Source: UBA1535 sp964371035
GTDB lineage: Bacteria; Bacillota; Clostridia; Tissierellales; Sedimentibacteraceae
Direction of reading: 5' to 3'
Length of the DNA: 64,000 nucleotides
NCBI GenBank assembly: GCA_964371035.1
Contig: CAYJLG010000002.1
Coordinates: 71,631-135,630, forward strand
Shown here: piece by piece, positions 55,097 through 63,441 of the stretch
Position numbering within the stretch: the first letter of the stretch is position 1
Layout: each line of letters starts with the position of its first letter
Made by a program: the position numbers and the translations under genes
Notes under the pieces: generated by a model
Databases searched by the model: none
What the model was told of the DNA's origin: nothing
What the model saw: the letters and a program-made list of their open reading frames with translations, nothing else

Positions 55097-55336
55097 ATGG
55101 CAAGGTTGACAGTAGAAGATTTATACAATGGAGACGAATACAACATCATCGGTGAAACATTCAAAGATTATTGGGTGAATCATCAGGATGAAAAAAATGA
55201 GATAACAATACTGTTTCATCTGACAGTAAAACATGCAATAGGTGCAACGATTAAAATGATTAAGCAAGGTGACTTTATCGAGGACTATGAGTCTGAATTA
55301 AAGTCACTTTCTTTATGTCTGGAGGTGAAAAAATAA
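55097..55336 (+). CDS. Small protein of the mobilizable element
   Basis: A protein of 79 residues, not recognised; mainly helical, acidic and without membrane segments (ITILFHLTVKHAIGATIKMI). The start at 55097 is chosen because GGAGGA lies 6 bases upstream. Its stop overlaps the next ATG (TAATG), so the pair is coupled. Confidence 0.65.
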   Translation: MARLTVEDLYNGDEYNIIGETFKDYWVNHQDEKNEITILFHLTVKHAIGATIKMIKQGDFIEDYESELKSLSLCLEVKK

Positions 55337-55638
55337 TGCAGAGAGAAAAAATATTAAGAGAGCTATTCAATGGTAAGGTAGATTTTAGTATAAGAGCAGT
55401 TATAGATGGAAGTGACTATCATAACCATCAAGTACAGTTTTCAGAATTGTTAGAAAAACTACAACCAACGCTAAATGCCGAAGAAAAAGAACTGTTAGAT
55501 TTGACAATTTTTCATTTAAATAAGCTTAAGGAAATTGAGACAGAAGAAATTTTCATCGAAGGATTTAAAATCGGTGCAAGAATTATAATTGAAACATTCG
55601 AAAAAAATGAAGAACAGTTTAAATCGATATCAGATTGA
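55336..55638 (+). CDS. DUF6809-like small helical protein
   Basis: A protein of 100 residues whose pattern (ILRELFNGKV at the start, NAEEKELLDLTIFHLNKLKE in the middle, FIEGFKIGARIIIETFE at the end) matches small helical DUF6809-type proteins common on Firmicute integrative elements. Function unknown. GGAGGTG lies before the ATG at 55336. A terminator follows at 55701-55738. Confidence 0.65.
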   Translation: MQREKILRELFNGKVDFSIRAVIDGSDYHNHQVQFSELLEKLQPTLNAEEKELLDLTIFHLNKLKEIETEEIFIEGFKIGARIIIETFEKNEEQFKSISD

Positions 55639-55700
55639 CTGTTCTTTAATTTTTTATAAGAAGCATAAGTAAATTGAAAATTAGAAAATTTGTTTTACAT

Positions 55701-55738
55701 CGTCCCTCATTTATATAAATAAAGTGAGGGATTTTTAT
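55701..55738 (+). terminator. Terminator after the DUF6809-like gene
   Basis: TCCCTCATTT pairs with AAAGTGAGGGA (55703-55731), followed by a T-rich end. Confidence 0.75.
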
Positions 55739-55829
55739 TTCTTAACTATCTACAAATCATAAACTTTTACTTAATAAACAATTGATAAATACATATTTTT
55801 AAATATCACATTATTAAAAGTGAAAAATT

Positions 55830-56400
55830 CTTAGTGTACACCCCCTTGTTTTTTTGCCTTAAGTAGTAAGAGGTATTTTTTTTAACACTGCAACAAAAAA
55901 AATTTTCAAAAAAACAAAAATACTTTCGCTCAACCTATCGAAAAATTACCTTAAGTAGTAGAGGGTATTTTAATTTTTATAATTTTTTTAAATTTTAGGT
56001 TATCATTGCCTGTATTTTTTCCTATAAGAAATGAAGGATATTTTTCAAAAATCATCTTAGCAAAAAAATATTTTCAAAAAACAGAAAAAATTTTGGTACA
56101 GGATGCTGTTTTTTTACCTTAAGTAGTAGGAGGCTTTTTATTTTTACAATTTATTAAAATTTTTAGTGTACACCCTTCGGAATTTTTCCTATAAGAAGTG
56201 AGGGCTATTTTTCAAAAATCATCTTGGTGAAAAAATATTTTCAAAAAACAGAAATTTTTTTGGTACAGAGTACTGTTTTTTTCCTATAAGAAGTGAAGGG
56301 CATTTTTTCTTTTCAAAACTTATAAGAAAAAAATAAAAACTTTTGGTTATCAACCCTCATGTTTTTTACCTTAAGTAGTAGGAGGTATTTTATTTTAAAA
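55830..56400. repeat. Array of seven interspersed 17-18-bp repeats upstream of a RepA-like gene (candidate iterons)
   Basis: Type A, CCTTAAGTAGTAGGAGG or close variants: 55857-55873, 55949-55965, 56117-56133, 56369-56385. Type B, CCTATAAGAAGTGAAGG or variants: 56021-56037, 56188-56204, 56283-56300. Both share TAAG(T/A)AGT, sit behind a T-run and are followed by a T-rich stretch. A 168-base unit (A then B) is tandemly repeated at 55949 and 56117. The rest of the 798-base region 55639-56436 is AT-rich without genes. Confidence 0.72.
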
Positions 56401-56436
56401 ACAACAACACAAAAATCAGAAAAGGAGAAAAAGCAA

Positions 56437-57429
56437 ATGAAAAAGTTTAACACAATCACAGGAGAAGAACTTCTGTCAAAAGAAATCGAGCAGATTCCAT
56501 TTGTAGTACAAGATCTAATTCCTATAGGGTTAACATTGCTCGCAGGCTCTGCAAAGATAGGAAAGAGTTGGTTGTCATTATGGTTATCGATTAAAGTTGC
56601 AAAAGGTGAAAAAGTTTGGGACTTTGAAACAACTAAGTCAACCAGCCTATATCTTTGCTACGAGGACAATGAAATTAGGATTCAAAACAGACTATCAGAA
56701 ATAACTGAGAATGCACCAAACAATGTTCACTTCTGTACTGAAGTAAGTAAACTTGGCGGAGAGTTAGAATCTCGTATCAAAAACTTTATTGAAGAACACA
56801 CAGATACAAAACTCATAATCATAGACACAATGCAAACAGTGAGACCATCTCATACAGAAAGCAGTTATTCAAATGATTATTCAGATCTGATGATTCTTAA
56901 AAAATTAGCAGATGAATATAAAATAGCAATCATGTTGATACATCACTTCAGAAAACAAAAAGACGGTGACATCTTCAATCAGATAACAGGTTCGACAGGT
57001 TTGCAAGGTGTAGTAGATACTATGTTTACTCTCAGTCAAGGCAAACGAGGTGAAAAGACAGCAGTTTTAAATTGTATAGGACGAGATATAGAATCAAGAG
57101 AATTAGAGTTAAAACGCAACGAAGACAATGTGTGGTTAAAAATTTCAGATAGTCTTTCTGAAAACACCTTAAGCGATATGAAATTTATAGAATCTATAAA
57201 AGCATTCATGTCAGAACAAGAAAACTATATCGGAACAGCAACAGAATTATCGTCACTGATAAATAAAAAAAGTGACGATAAATTTTCAAACAAGATGATT
57301 TCAAAAAATATAAAAAGATTATCATCAAGCCTTGAAAAGATTGGAATACTCGGTGTGACACGTAGAACGGGCAGTGCAAGAGTCATAGAATTAATACGAG
57401 TAAGTGACGGTAATGACGTTAAAATATAG
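56437..57429 (+). CDS. RepA-like hexameric ATPase/helicase (AAA_25, RecA fold)
   Basis: A protein of 330 residues: Walker A GSAKIGKSW at about 35-45, Walker B LIIIDTMQTVRPS, a sensor LIHHFRK, and GSTGLQGVVDTMFTL, the order of RecA-fold RepA helicases of plasmids and integrative elements. The C-terminal 80 residues look like a winged helix (ATELSSLINKKSDDKFSNKM). The start at 56437 is chosen for AGGAG 10 bases upstream; a longer frame runs back into the repeat array. The array in front suggests it initiates replication of the excised element. Confidence 0.8.
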   Translation: MKKFNTITGEELLSKEIEQIPFVVQDLIPIGLTLLAGSAKIGKSWLSLWLSIKVAKGEKVWDFETTKSTSLYLCYEDNEIRIQNRLSEITENAPNNVHFCTEVSKLGGELESRIKNFIEEHTDTKLIIIDTMQTVRPSHTESSYSNDYSDLMILKKLADEYKIAIMLIHHFRKQKDGDIFNQITGSTGLQGVVDTMFTLSQGKRGEKTAVLNCIGRDIESRELELKRNEDNVWLKISDSLSENTLSDMKFIESIKAFMSEQENYIGTATELSSLINKKSDDKFSNKMISKNIKRLSSSLEKIGILGVTRRTGSARVIELIRVSDGNDVKI

Positions 57430-57871
57430 GCTCTGTAAAAGATTGTCACAATCGTCACGAAATAAATCCGCTTGTTTGCGATTTGTTGCCCCCTTGTTCG
57501 GTTTTAAAAGAGCATGAGGGATAGTTGACAGAGTGAGAGATAAAAAGAGAATTTAAGGGCGAATTTTCGAAGAGTTGCAGAAATGCTATTTAGATGAAAT
57601 CATGGTATGTAACATGATTTTTATAGATATTAAAAAAGAGCAGGATAAAGTCGGTGCACCGACAGCCACATCGGACGGCAGTGCCGACCGAACAAAAGAC
57701 ATTAAAAAGCCTAAATTCAAAGCTTATCAAGAAAACAAGCTTTAAAGTAGTAGGTACACATTTATTTGACGATGACATCCTTTAGGTGCTGTGAAAAACG
57801 AATTATAGGCATTTTAAGCAATATTTTAGGTGATGAAAACATATCAAAAGTGATATCAAACAAAAAGGAGA
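57430..57871. other. Intergenic region with GC-rich dyads, candidate oriT, and a possible 43-codon ORF
   Basis: Holds a 14-base perfect palindrome GTCGGTGCACCGAC (57650-57663) and, 7 bases further, a second dyad at 57671-57691 (TCGGaCGGCA g TGCCGaCCGA), strikingly GC-rich in AT-rich DNA. Both lie upstream of relaxosome genes, the usual place for oriT. A frame 57614-57745 (43 aa, reading VGAPTATSDGSADR over the dyads) lacks a Shine-Dalgarno site. A piece of repeat type A (AAGTAGTAGGTA) is at 57745. Confidence 0.5.
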
Positions 57872-58282
57872 GTGATTAACATAGCTACAAAAAGAATAAC
57901 CATATGGCTTGAAGAAAGTCAGATTAAAGACATAAATTTAATGACAGAAATAGAAGATTTCAAAAATCCAAGTAAATTTATAGGCAGAGCAGTAGAATTC
58001 TATTTAGGATATTTAGCAACAAAAAAATCAACACAATATATTTCCGACATCCTAATAGGCGAGATGAATGGCATAGTTAAAAGTAGTGAAACAAGAATAC
58101 AAAGACAGCTTTATCACAACACAACAGAGCTTAATATGCTGATAAATGTATTTGCATATCACCTTAATTTGCCAAGTGAAACTATAGACAATTTACGAAA
58201 TATCTGTCGCAAAGAAGTCTTTGACAACAATGGTGCTATCACTGTTGAGCAAGCATATGAATATCAAAACGGAGGCCATTAA
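57872..58282 (+). CDS. Ribbon-helix-helix relaxosome accessory protein (MobC-like)
   Basis: A protein of 136 residues: N-terminal ribbon-helix-helix (ATKRITIWLEESQIKDINLM, then FKNPSKFIGRAVEFYLGYLA) and a helical C-terminal part, as in auxiliary proteins that bind oriT beside the relaxase. The stop overlaps the relaxase ATG. The start is uncertain: the GTG at 57872 lies one base after AGGAG (57866-57870), too close for normal initiation, while an in-frame ATA at 57881 has a 10-base spacing and would begin at the conserved ATKRITIWLEE. Confidence 0.7.
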   Translation: MINIATKRITIWLEESQIKDINLMTEIEDFKNPSKFIGRAVEFYLGYLATKKSTQYISDILIGEMNGIVKSSETRIQRQLYHNTTELNMLINVFAYHLNLPSETIDNLRNICRKEVFDNNGAITVEQAYEYQNGGH

Positions 58283-59469
58283 TGCCAAAAGTGATATTAA
58301 AATCTAACTATATCAAAGGCGGTGCAGGAGCTCATGGAAAAAATTTAGTCAACTATATAGGAACTCGTGATGGCGTAGAAAAACATGTTCATAAATATAT
58401 TGACTACATTTCAAATAGAAAAGGTGTAGAAAAATATTCAAATCATGGTCTATTTACAAGCGGAAACAGTAAGATTATATTATCAAAAGTACAAGAAGAA
58501 GTAGGAAGTCACAAGGGCAATATATGGCTTCCTATAATATCCCTCACTCGAGAAGACGCTATAAAAACAGGTTTTGATAACGGAACTGCATGGAAAGATA
58601 TGCTCTCGAAAATTGCTCCTAAGATAGCCGATTATTACAAAATTAAGATAGACAATCTATGTTGGTATGCAAGTTATCACGACGAAGGATATCATCCACA
58701 TGTCCATATGTTAGTGTATTCCAAAAATCCAAATGAAGGATTCCTAACAAAGAAGGGTATTGAAAAATTCAAATCAACTGTAATGAAAGAAGTTTTCTCT
58801 CTTGAAATGGAGCAAGTTTACATCCAACAATCGATAGATAAAAATGAGTTAAAGAAAAAATGCAAAGATTTATTTTCTGAATTAAGACAGAGTAATTTCG
58901 AAGTTGATGATGAATTAAAACAACAAGTATTTGAGCTAAAAATGATTTTGACTAATCATAAAGGCAAGAAAACCTATGGATATCTAAAGAAAAAAGATAA
59001 GGAAATAGTAGATAAGATAGTTGATAATCTTGAAAAGGTAAACGCTATAAATCAAGCATATGACTTATGGTATAACTCAAGATTAGAAATCTATGCAGGA
59101 TATTCCGATGCTAAGCCTGATAAATTACCGCTATCAAAACAAAATGAATTTAGGTCAATAAAAAATATGATAATCGAAGAAATTGATAAAATAGAAATAG
59201 ATTTATCGATTATAAAAACAGATATCCCTACATCTGAAATCACAGAAAAAAGAAATGAAGATACCATCGCACATAATCATATCGAAATATCTAACGGAAT
59301 ATTTAGAGTGCTATCAGCAATAGATAAGATATTTACAGATGAAATTATACGAGATGCAACCACTATAAATAATAGAATTGACAAAAAAGCATTAGCTAAA
59401 TTAATTGAAAGAAAACAATCAAGAGGACAAAAGCACACAGGAGAAGATCTACAATTGACTATGAGTTAA
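58282..59469 (+). CDS. MobL/MobP-type relaxase
   Basis: A protein of 395 residues that would nick the element at oriT and lead the strand during conjugative mobilization. Relaxase features: NLVNYIGTRDGVEKH with a candidate Tyr nucleophile, WLPIISLTREDAIKTG, and the metal-binding His cluster YHDEGYHPHVHMLVYS at about 138-152 (H-x-H-x-H-like). The C-terminal 170 residues are helical and charged. It starts within the stop of the MobC-like gene (TAATG). No type IV secretion genes are visible, so transfer would need a helper element. Confidence 0.85.
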   Translation: MPKVILKSNYIKGGAGAHGKNLVNYIGTRDGVEKHVHKYIDYISNRKGVEKYSNHGLFTSGNSKIILSKVQEEVGSHKGNIWLPIISLTREDAIKTGFDNGTAWKDMLSKIAPKIADYYKIKIDNLCWYASYHDEGYHPHVHMLVYSKNPNEGFLTKKGIEKFKSTVMKEVFSLEMEQVYIQQSIDKNELKKKCKDLFSELRQSNFEVDDELKQQVFELKMILTNHKGKKTYGYLKKKDKEIVDKIVDNLEKVNAINQAYDLWYNSRLEIYAGYSDAKPDKLPLSKQNEFRSIKNMIIEEIDKIEIDLSIIKTDIPTSEITEKRNEDTIAHNHIEISNGIFRVLSAIDKIFTDEIIRDATTINNRIDKKALAKLIERKQSRGQKHTGEDLQLTMS

Positions 59470-59530
59470 TATAATTGAAGCTGTGAAAATTACAAACAGA
59501 ATAATATTATGAGAATTGTAAAAATAGTAA

Positions 59531-59559
59531 TAGCTATTGGCTAACAGTTGTGGTATTGT
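59531..59559 (+). promoter_or_regulatory. Second of the twin promoters, in front of xis/int
   Basis: TAGCTATT (59531-59538), then after the same spacing as at 55036 the extended -10 TG-G-TATTGT (-10 at 59554-59559), then TTACAAA directly before GGAGG. Confidence 0.5.
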
Positions 59560-59582
59560 GCTTGTTACAAAGGAGGAAATTA

Positions 59583-59765
59583 ATGAACAAATCATTGTTT
59601 ATCAGTGCAACAGAGCTTGCTGAGTGTCTTGGAATATCGAGAGCCCATGCATACAAAATTATAAAAAAACTGAATGAACAACTTCAAAAAGATGGTTATA
59701 TGACCCTCACAGGAAAAGTCAGCAGAAAATATTTCGAAGAAAGATTTTACGGAATATCTGCTTAA
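59583..59765 (+). CDS. Excisionase-like small DNA-binding protein
   Basis: A protein of 60 residues with an MerR/Xis-like helix-turn-helix: FISATELAECLGISRAHAYK and a wing GYMTLTGKVSRKYFEERF. Such proteins direct the integrase towards excision. GGAGG lies 7 bases upstream of the start. It is 26 bases before the integrase gene and shares its promoter. Confidence 0.82.
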   Translation: MNKSLFISATELAECLGISRAHAYKIIKKLNEQLQKDGYMTLTGKVSRKYFEERFYGISA

Positions 59766-59791
59766 AATATATAGAAAAGGAGTAAATTTTT

Positions 59792-60871
59792 ATGTCTGTA
59801 AATAAAGATCCAAGCAAAAATGGCAAGTGGTTAGTATCAGTCAGATACAAAGATCAATCGGGAAAAATAAAACAAAAATGCAAAAGAGGTTTCAACACAA
59901 AGCGTGAAGGAGCTGAATGGGAACGAGAGTTTTTATCACAATCAAGGCTAAGTCTTGATATGACATTCAAAAGTTTCATAGAAGTTTACACAGAAGATGT
60001 CATGCACAGAGTAAAATTAAACACATGGAAATCAAAACAACATATTATAAATACAAAGCTTCTCCCCTACTTCAAATCTAAAAAAATGAACGAAATTAAA
60101 ACCTCCGACGTCATAAAATGGCAAAATTCAATAATGAAAATTAAAGATACAAACGGCAATCCCAAATATTCCCCAGTATATCTTAAAACTATCCACAATC
60201 AACTATCAGCAATATTTAACCATGCTGTAAAATTTTATGATTTACATTCCAATCCTGCAGCTAAGGCTGGAAACATGGGAAAAGAGAAAACAAAAGAGAT
60301 GCAGTTCTGGACAAAAGAAGAATATCTACAATTTTCAGATGCCATGATGGACAAGCCCATATCATACTATATCTTTGAAATACTATACTGGCTTGGGATT
60401 AGATCTGGCGAATTACTCGCTCTAACAGTAGAAGATTTCGATTTTGAAAAATCCACTCTTAGAATAAACAAGTCATATCAGAGGATAGATTCAAAAGATA
60501 TAATTACAGAGCCTAAAACACCAAAAAGTAATCGAACAATCTCAATGCCCGACTTCTTATGCGAAGAAATGCAAGAATATATCAATAGTCTATACAAGGT
60601 AGAAAAAACAGATAGAATCTTCCCAGTGTCTAAAGACTATTTACAAAATGAAATGAAAAGAGGTTGCAAACAAACAGGAGTCAAGAAGATACGTGTACAC
60701 GACTGTCGGCACAGCCACTGCAGCCTTCTGATAAACATGGGATTTTCAGCTGTAGCGATAGCCGATAGATTAGGACATGAAAGCATAGACATAACATATA
60801 GATACGCACACCTATTCCCGACAAAACAAGTTGAGATAGCAGATAAATTATCAATAGAAAGGGGATTTTAA
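59792..60871 (+). CDS. Tyrosine-family site-specific integrase
   Basis: A protein of 359 residues with an N-terminal arm-binding domain (GKWLVSVRYKDQSGKIKQK), a core-binding SAM-like domain (about 50-155), and the catalytic domain with Arg in GIRSGELLALT, HDCRHSHCSLL (His-x-x-Arg), RLGHESI and the nucleophile Tyr in TYRYAHLFP. All six catalytic residues appear present. This enzyme inserts and, with Xis, removes the element. A MobC-like gene begins on its last base; the attachment sites could not be located from the window. Confidence 0.93.
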   Translation: MSVNKDPSKNGKWLVSVRYKDQSGKIKQKCKRGFNTKREGAEWEREFLSQSRLSLDMTFKSFIEVYTEDVMHRVKLNTWKSKQHIINTKLLPYFKSKKMNEIKTSDVIKWQNSIMKIKDTNGNPKYSPVYLKTIHNQLSAIFNHAVKFYDLHSNPAAKAGNMGKEKTKEMQFWTKEEYLQFSDAMMDKPISYYIFEILYWLGIRSGELLALTVEDFDFEKSTLRINKSYQRIDSKDIITEPKTPKSNRTISMPDFLCEEMQEYINSLYKVEKTDRIFPVSKDYLQNEMKRGCKQTGVKKIRVHDCRHSHCSLLINMGFSAVAIADRLGHESIDITYRYAHLFPTKQVEIADKLSIERGF

Positions 60872-61201
60872 ATGTCAGCCAAAAACTTAGACAACAAAAA
60901 CAGACTCAGAAGCAAATCTGTAGGCTTCAGAGTAAGCCCAGAAGAATGGGATGAGATAGAAAGACTTGTAAGGCTAAGCGGAATGACTAAGCAGGATTAT
61001 ATAATGCATAGGTTGCAGAATAAGGAGATGACAATACAGGCTAATCCGAGGGTTGTTAAGATGATTAGGAATGAGCTTAGAGATATTACTGATAGGCTTG
61101 AACAGATTAGAGGTGTAAGTGAAGACAAGGAAGTCTTGGAAATACTAAGGGATATTATATTGGCAATTGAATGTACTAAACCGAAAAGAAGTGTCTTGTA
61201 G
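60872..61201 (+). CDS. MobC-like relaxosome protein
   Basis: A protein of 109 residues with the pattern SVGFRVSPEEWDEIERLVRLSGMTKQDYIMHRLQNKEM, then PRVVKMIRNELRDITDRLEQI, typical of plasmid mobilization MobC proteins that open oriT. It begins directly after the integrase stop, so it is translated with it. It is the second ribbon-helix-helix-type mobilization protein of the element, after that at 57872. Confidence 0.8.
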   Translation: MSAKNLDNKNRLRSKSVGFRVSPEEWDEIERLVRLSGMTKQDYIMHRLQNKEMTIQANPRVVKMIRNELRDITDRLEQIRGVSEDKEVLEILRDIILAIECTKPKRSVL

Positions 61202-61340
61202 ATGCTTCTTTTTGTATTTATTTGTGATTGATTTAGTTTTAGCGAAAAGATTTTCTAATTATATCGTGAGAATAGTTGCTTTTTTATAATTAATATAGTA
61301 AAATATGATAAACCAATTTATTTTTTCAAGGAGAAAATTA

Positions 61341-62570
61341 ATGCCTATAAGTTACGATAAACTTTGGAAATTATTAATAGATAAGAAGATGAATCGCACA
61401 GATTTAAAAGAAAGTGCAGGTATCAGTTTTAACGTACTTGCTCGAATGGGTAAAGATGAGCCAGTTTCTATGGAGAGTTTAGAAAAAGTATGCCACACGC
61501 TTTCATGTGACATCGGAGACATAATGGAAATCACAGAAGATAGAATGCATGAAGAGAAGAAAAACTCACCGAAGGTTATTGAACTCTTTGCAGGTGCTGG
61601 AGGACTTGCTTTAGGAATAGAGAAAGCAGGATTTGACGCATTAGGGCTTGTGGAGATAGATAAGCATGCATCTGACACTCTTAAATGCAATCGTCCAGAA
61701 TGGAAAGTGATCAATGAAGATGTTGAAAAGATTTCATGTTTGGATTTAGAAAAATACTTTAATATAAAAAAAGGTGAACTCGATTTGCTATCAGGAGGTG
61801 CGCCTTGTCAGGCATTTTCTTATGCAGGTAAAAGACTCGGATTAGACGATGCAAGGGGAACATTGTTCTTTCATTACGCTACATTTTTACATAAATTACA
61901 GCCTAAGATGTTTTTATTTGAAAATGTTAGAGGATTATTGACTCACGACAAAGGAAAAACATTTAAAACTATAGTCGATATTTTTACAGATGAAGGATAT
62001 ACCATCAAATGGAAAGTTCTGAATGCGTGGGAATACGGAGTTCCGCAAAAGCGCGAAAGATTAATTACAGTAGGAATTCGTAATGACTTAGCAGATAAAA
62101 TAGACTATGATTTTCCTGCACCCTATAAATATAAACCTGTACTTAAAGATATTTTGCTTGACTGCCCAAAGAGTGAAGGATCACGTTACTCTGAAAGTAA
62201 AACAGAAATATTTAAGCTTGTGCCTCCTGGAGGTTATTGGAGAAATATACCTGAAGAAATTGCTAAAAAATATATGAAATCATGCTGGTATATGGAAGGT
62301 GGAAGAACAGGCATTTTAAGAAGGCTTAGTCTTGATGAACCATCTTTAACCGTTCTTACCTCTCCAAGTCAAAAGCAAACAGATCGATGTCATCCGTTGG
62401 AAGCAAGACCTTTTACTGTTAGAGAAAATGCACGTTGTCAAACTTTTCCTGACGATTGGGCATTTTGCGGGAGTGTAGGACAACAATACAAACAAGTAGG
62501 AAATGCAGTGCCTGTTAATTTGGCATATGAAATAGCAAAAAAAATAAAACAAAGTTTAGAGGTGGTATAG
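61341..62570 (+). CDS. C5 cytosine DNA methyltransferase with N-terminal HTH domain
   Basis: A protein of 409 residues. Residues 1-65 form an XRE-like helix-turn-helix (LWKLLIDKKMNRTDLKESAG), followed by the m5C methyltransferase core: VIELFAGAGGLALGIEKAG (motif I), GGAPCQAFSYAGKR with catalytic Cys156 (motif IV), FENVRGLL (VI), PQKRERLITVG (VIII) and QVGNAVPVNLAYEIAK (X). AAGGAG precedes the ATG at 61341. The HTH allows the enzyme to regulate its own operon. It protects host DNA from the endonuclease encoded next; by that partner the target is likely GGNCC or GGWCC. Confidence 0.9.
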   Translation: MPISYDKLWKLLIDKKMNRTDLKESAGISFNVLARMGKDEPVSMESLEKVCHTLSCDIGDIMEITEDRMHEEKKNSPKVIELFAGAGGLALGIEKAGFDALGLVEIDKHASDTLKCNRPEWKVINEDVEKISCLDLEKYFNIKKGELDLLSGGAPCQAFSYAGKRLGLDDARGTLFFHYATFLHKLQPKMFLFENVRGLLTHDKGKTFKTIVDIFTDEGYTIKWKVLNAWEYGVPQKRERLITVGIRNDLADKIDYDFPAPYKYKPVLKDILLDCPKSEGSRYSESKTEIFKLVPPGGYWRNIPEEIAKKYMKSCWYMEGGRTGILRRLSLDEPSLTVLTSPSQKQTDRCHPLEARPFTVRENARCQTFPDDWAFCGSVGQQYKQVGNAVPVNLAYEIAKKIKQSLEVV

Positions 62571-63437
62571 ATGTGGGAATTATCATTTATTGAAGAAGAT
62601 GTATTTATTAAACATGTACAAGCTACTATAGAAAAATATGGAGAGAAATTAAATTCTTACGATTTAAAAAGATTTAATAAAAATATCGTAGACCCTATAA
62701 AATTAATTTTTGATAAAACAGTTTATCGTGCGTCATGGGAAGAAATTGTGAGCAATGAAATTTTCCGTCAAAGAGATAAGTCAAATAATAATGACATCGG
62801 ATATTTTCATCAAAGAATATTTCAGTACATAGCTAATTGTGAAGTTCCTGAGAGTGGATGGGATGTAATATACAGAAATGAAAATGGAATTTCAATTCCT
62901 GGCGCTGGAATAGTTAAAACTGTTTATGTAGAAATGAAGAATAAGCATAACACTATGAACTCAGCTTCTGCAGGAAAAACATTTATAAAAATGCAACATC
63001 AAATACTTGAAGATGACGATTGTGCATGCTTTTTAGTAGAAGCAATTGCTCAAAAATCACAAAATATCAAATGGGAAACAACAGTAGACAAACAAAAAGT
63101 CGGACACAAGCTGATACGTAGAGTTAGCCTTGATGAATTCTATGCACTTGTTACAGGGCAAGAAGATGCATTTTATAAAATGTGTATGGTTTTACCAAAG
63201 ATAGTGAAAAGAGCCGTCGATACAATGGAAAACATAACTGTACCAAATGACACAGTTATAGATGAGCTTATAAAATTATCCACAGAATGTTCGAAAAAAG
63301 GAAGTAGCATACTTCATTTAGCTAATGCAATGAAAGAAGACGCTACTGAGTATGGTGCTAAGAAATCTGATAAAGAGGAACTTGCTATAGCTATGGCTGT
63401 TTATATGCTTGGGTTTGGTGGGTATAAGGGGTTTTAG
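62571..63437 (+). CDS. Eco47II/Sau96I-like type II restriction endonuclease
   Basis: A protein of 288 residues directly after the methyltransferase stop (TAG then ATG). It resembles Eco47II-family enzymes: GIVKTVYVEMKNKHNTMNS holds the PD-(D/E)xK active-site Glu-x-Lys, with WDVIYRNENG carrying the upstream Asp, and FIKMQHQILEDDD follows. The known family cleaves GGNCC or GGWCC, matching a C5 methyltransferase partner; the exact site is not proven here. A second methyltransferase follows after four bases. Confidence 0.8.
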   Translation: MWELSFIEEDVFIKHVQATIEKYGEKLNSYDLKRFNKNIVDPIKLIFDKTVYRASWEEIVSNEIFRQRDKSNNNDIGYFHQRIFQYIANCEVPESGWDVIYRNENGISIPGAGIVKTVYVEMKNKHNTMNSASAGKTFIKMQHQILEDDDCACFLVEAIAQKSQNIKWETTVDKQKVGHKLIRRVSLDEFYALVTGQEDAFYKMCMVLPKIVKRAVDTMENITVPNDTVIDELIKLSTECSKKGSSILHLANAMKEDATEYGAKKSDKEELAIAMAVYMLGFGGYKGF

Positions 63438-63441
63438 ATAA

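Noticed and set aside
55857..56385. CRISPR array
   Set aside because: The repeats are only 17-18 bases, of two types, with uneven A/T-rich spacers that are themselves repeated, and no cas genes are near.
57614..57745. 43-codon gene over the GC-rich dyads
   Set aside because: No Shine-Dalgarno sequence and no recognisable family; the dyads explain the composition as well. It is mentioned under the region entry rather than called.
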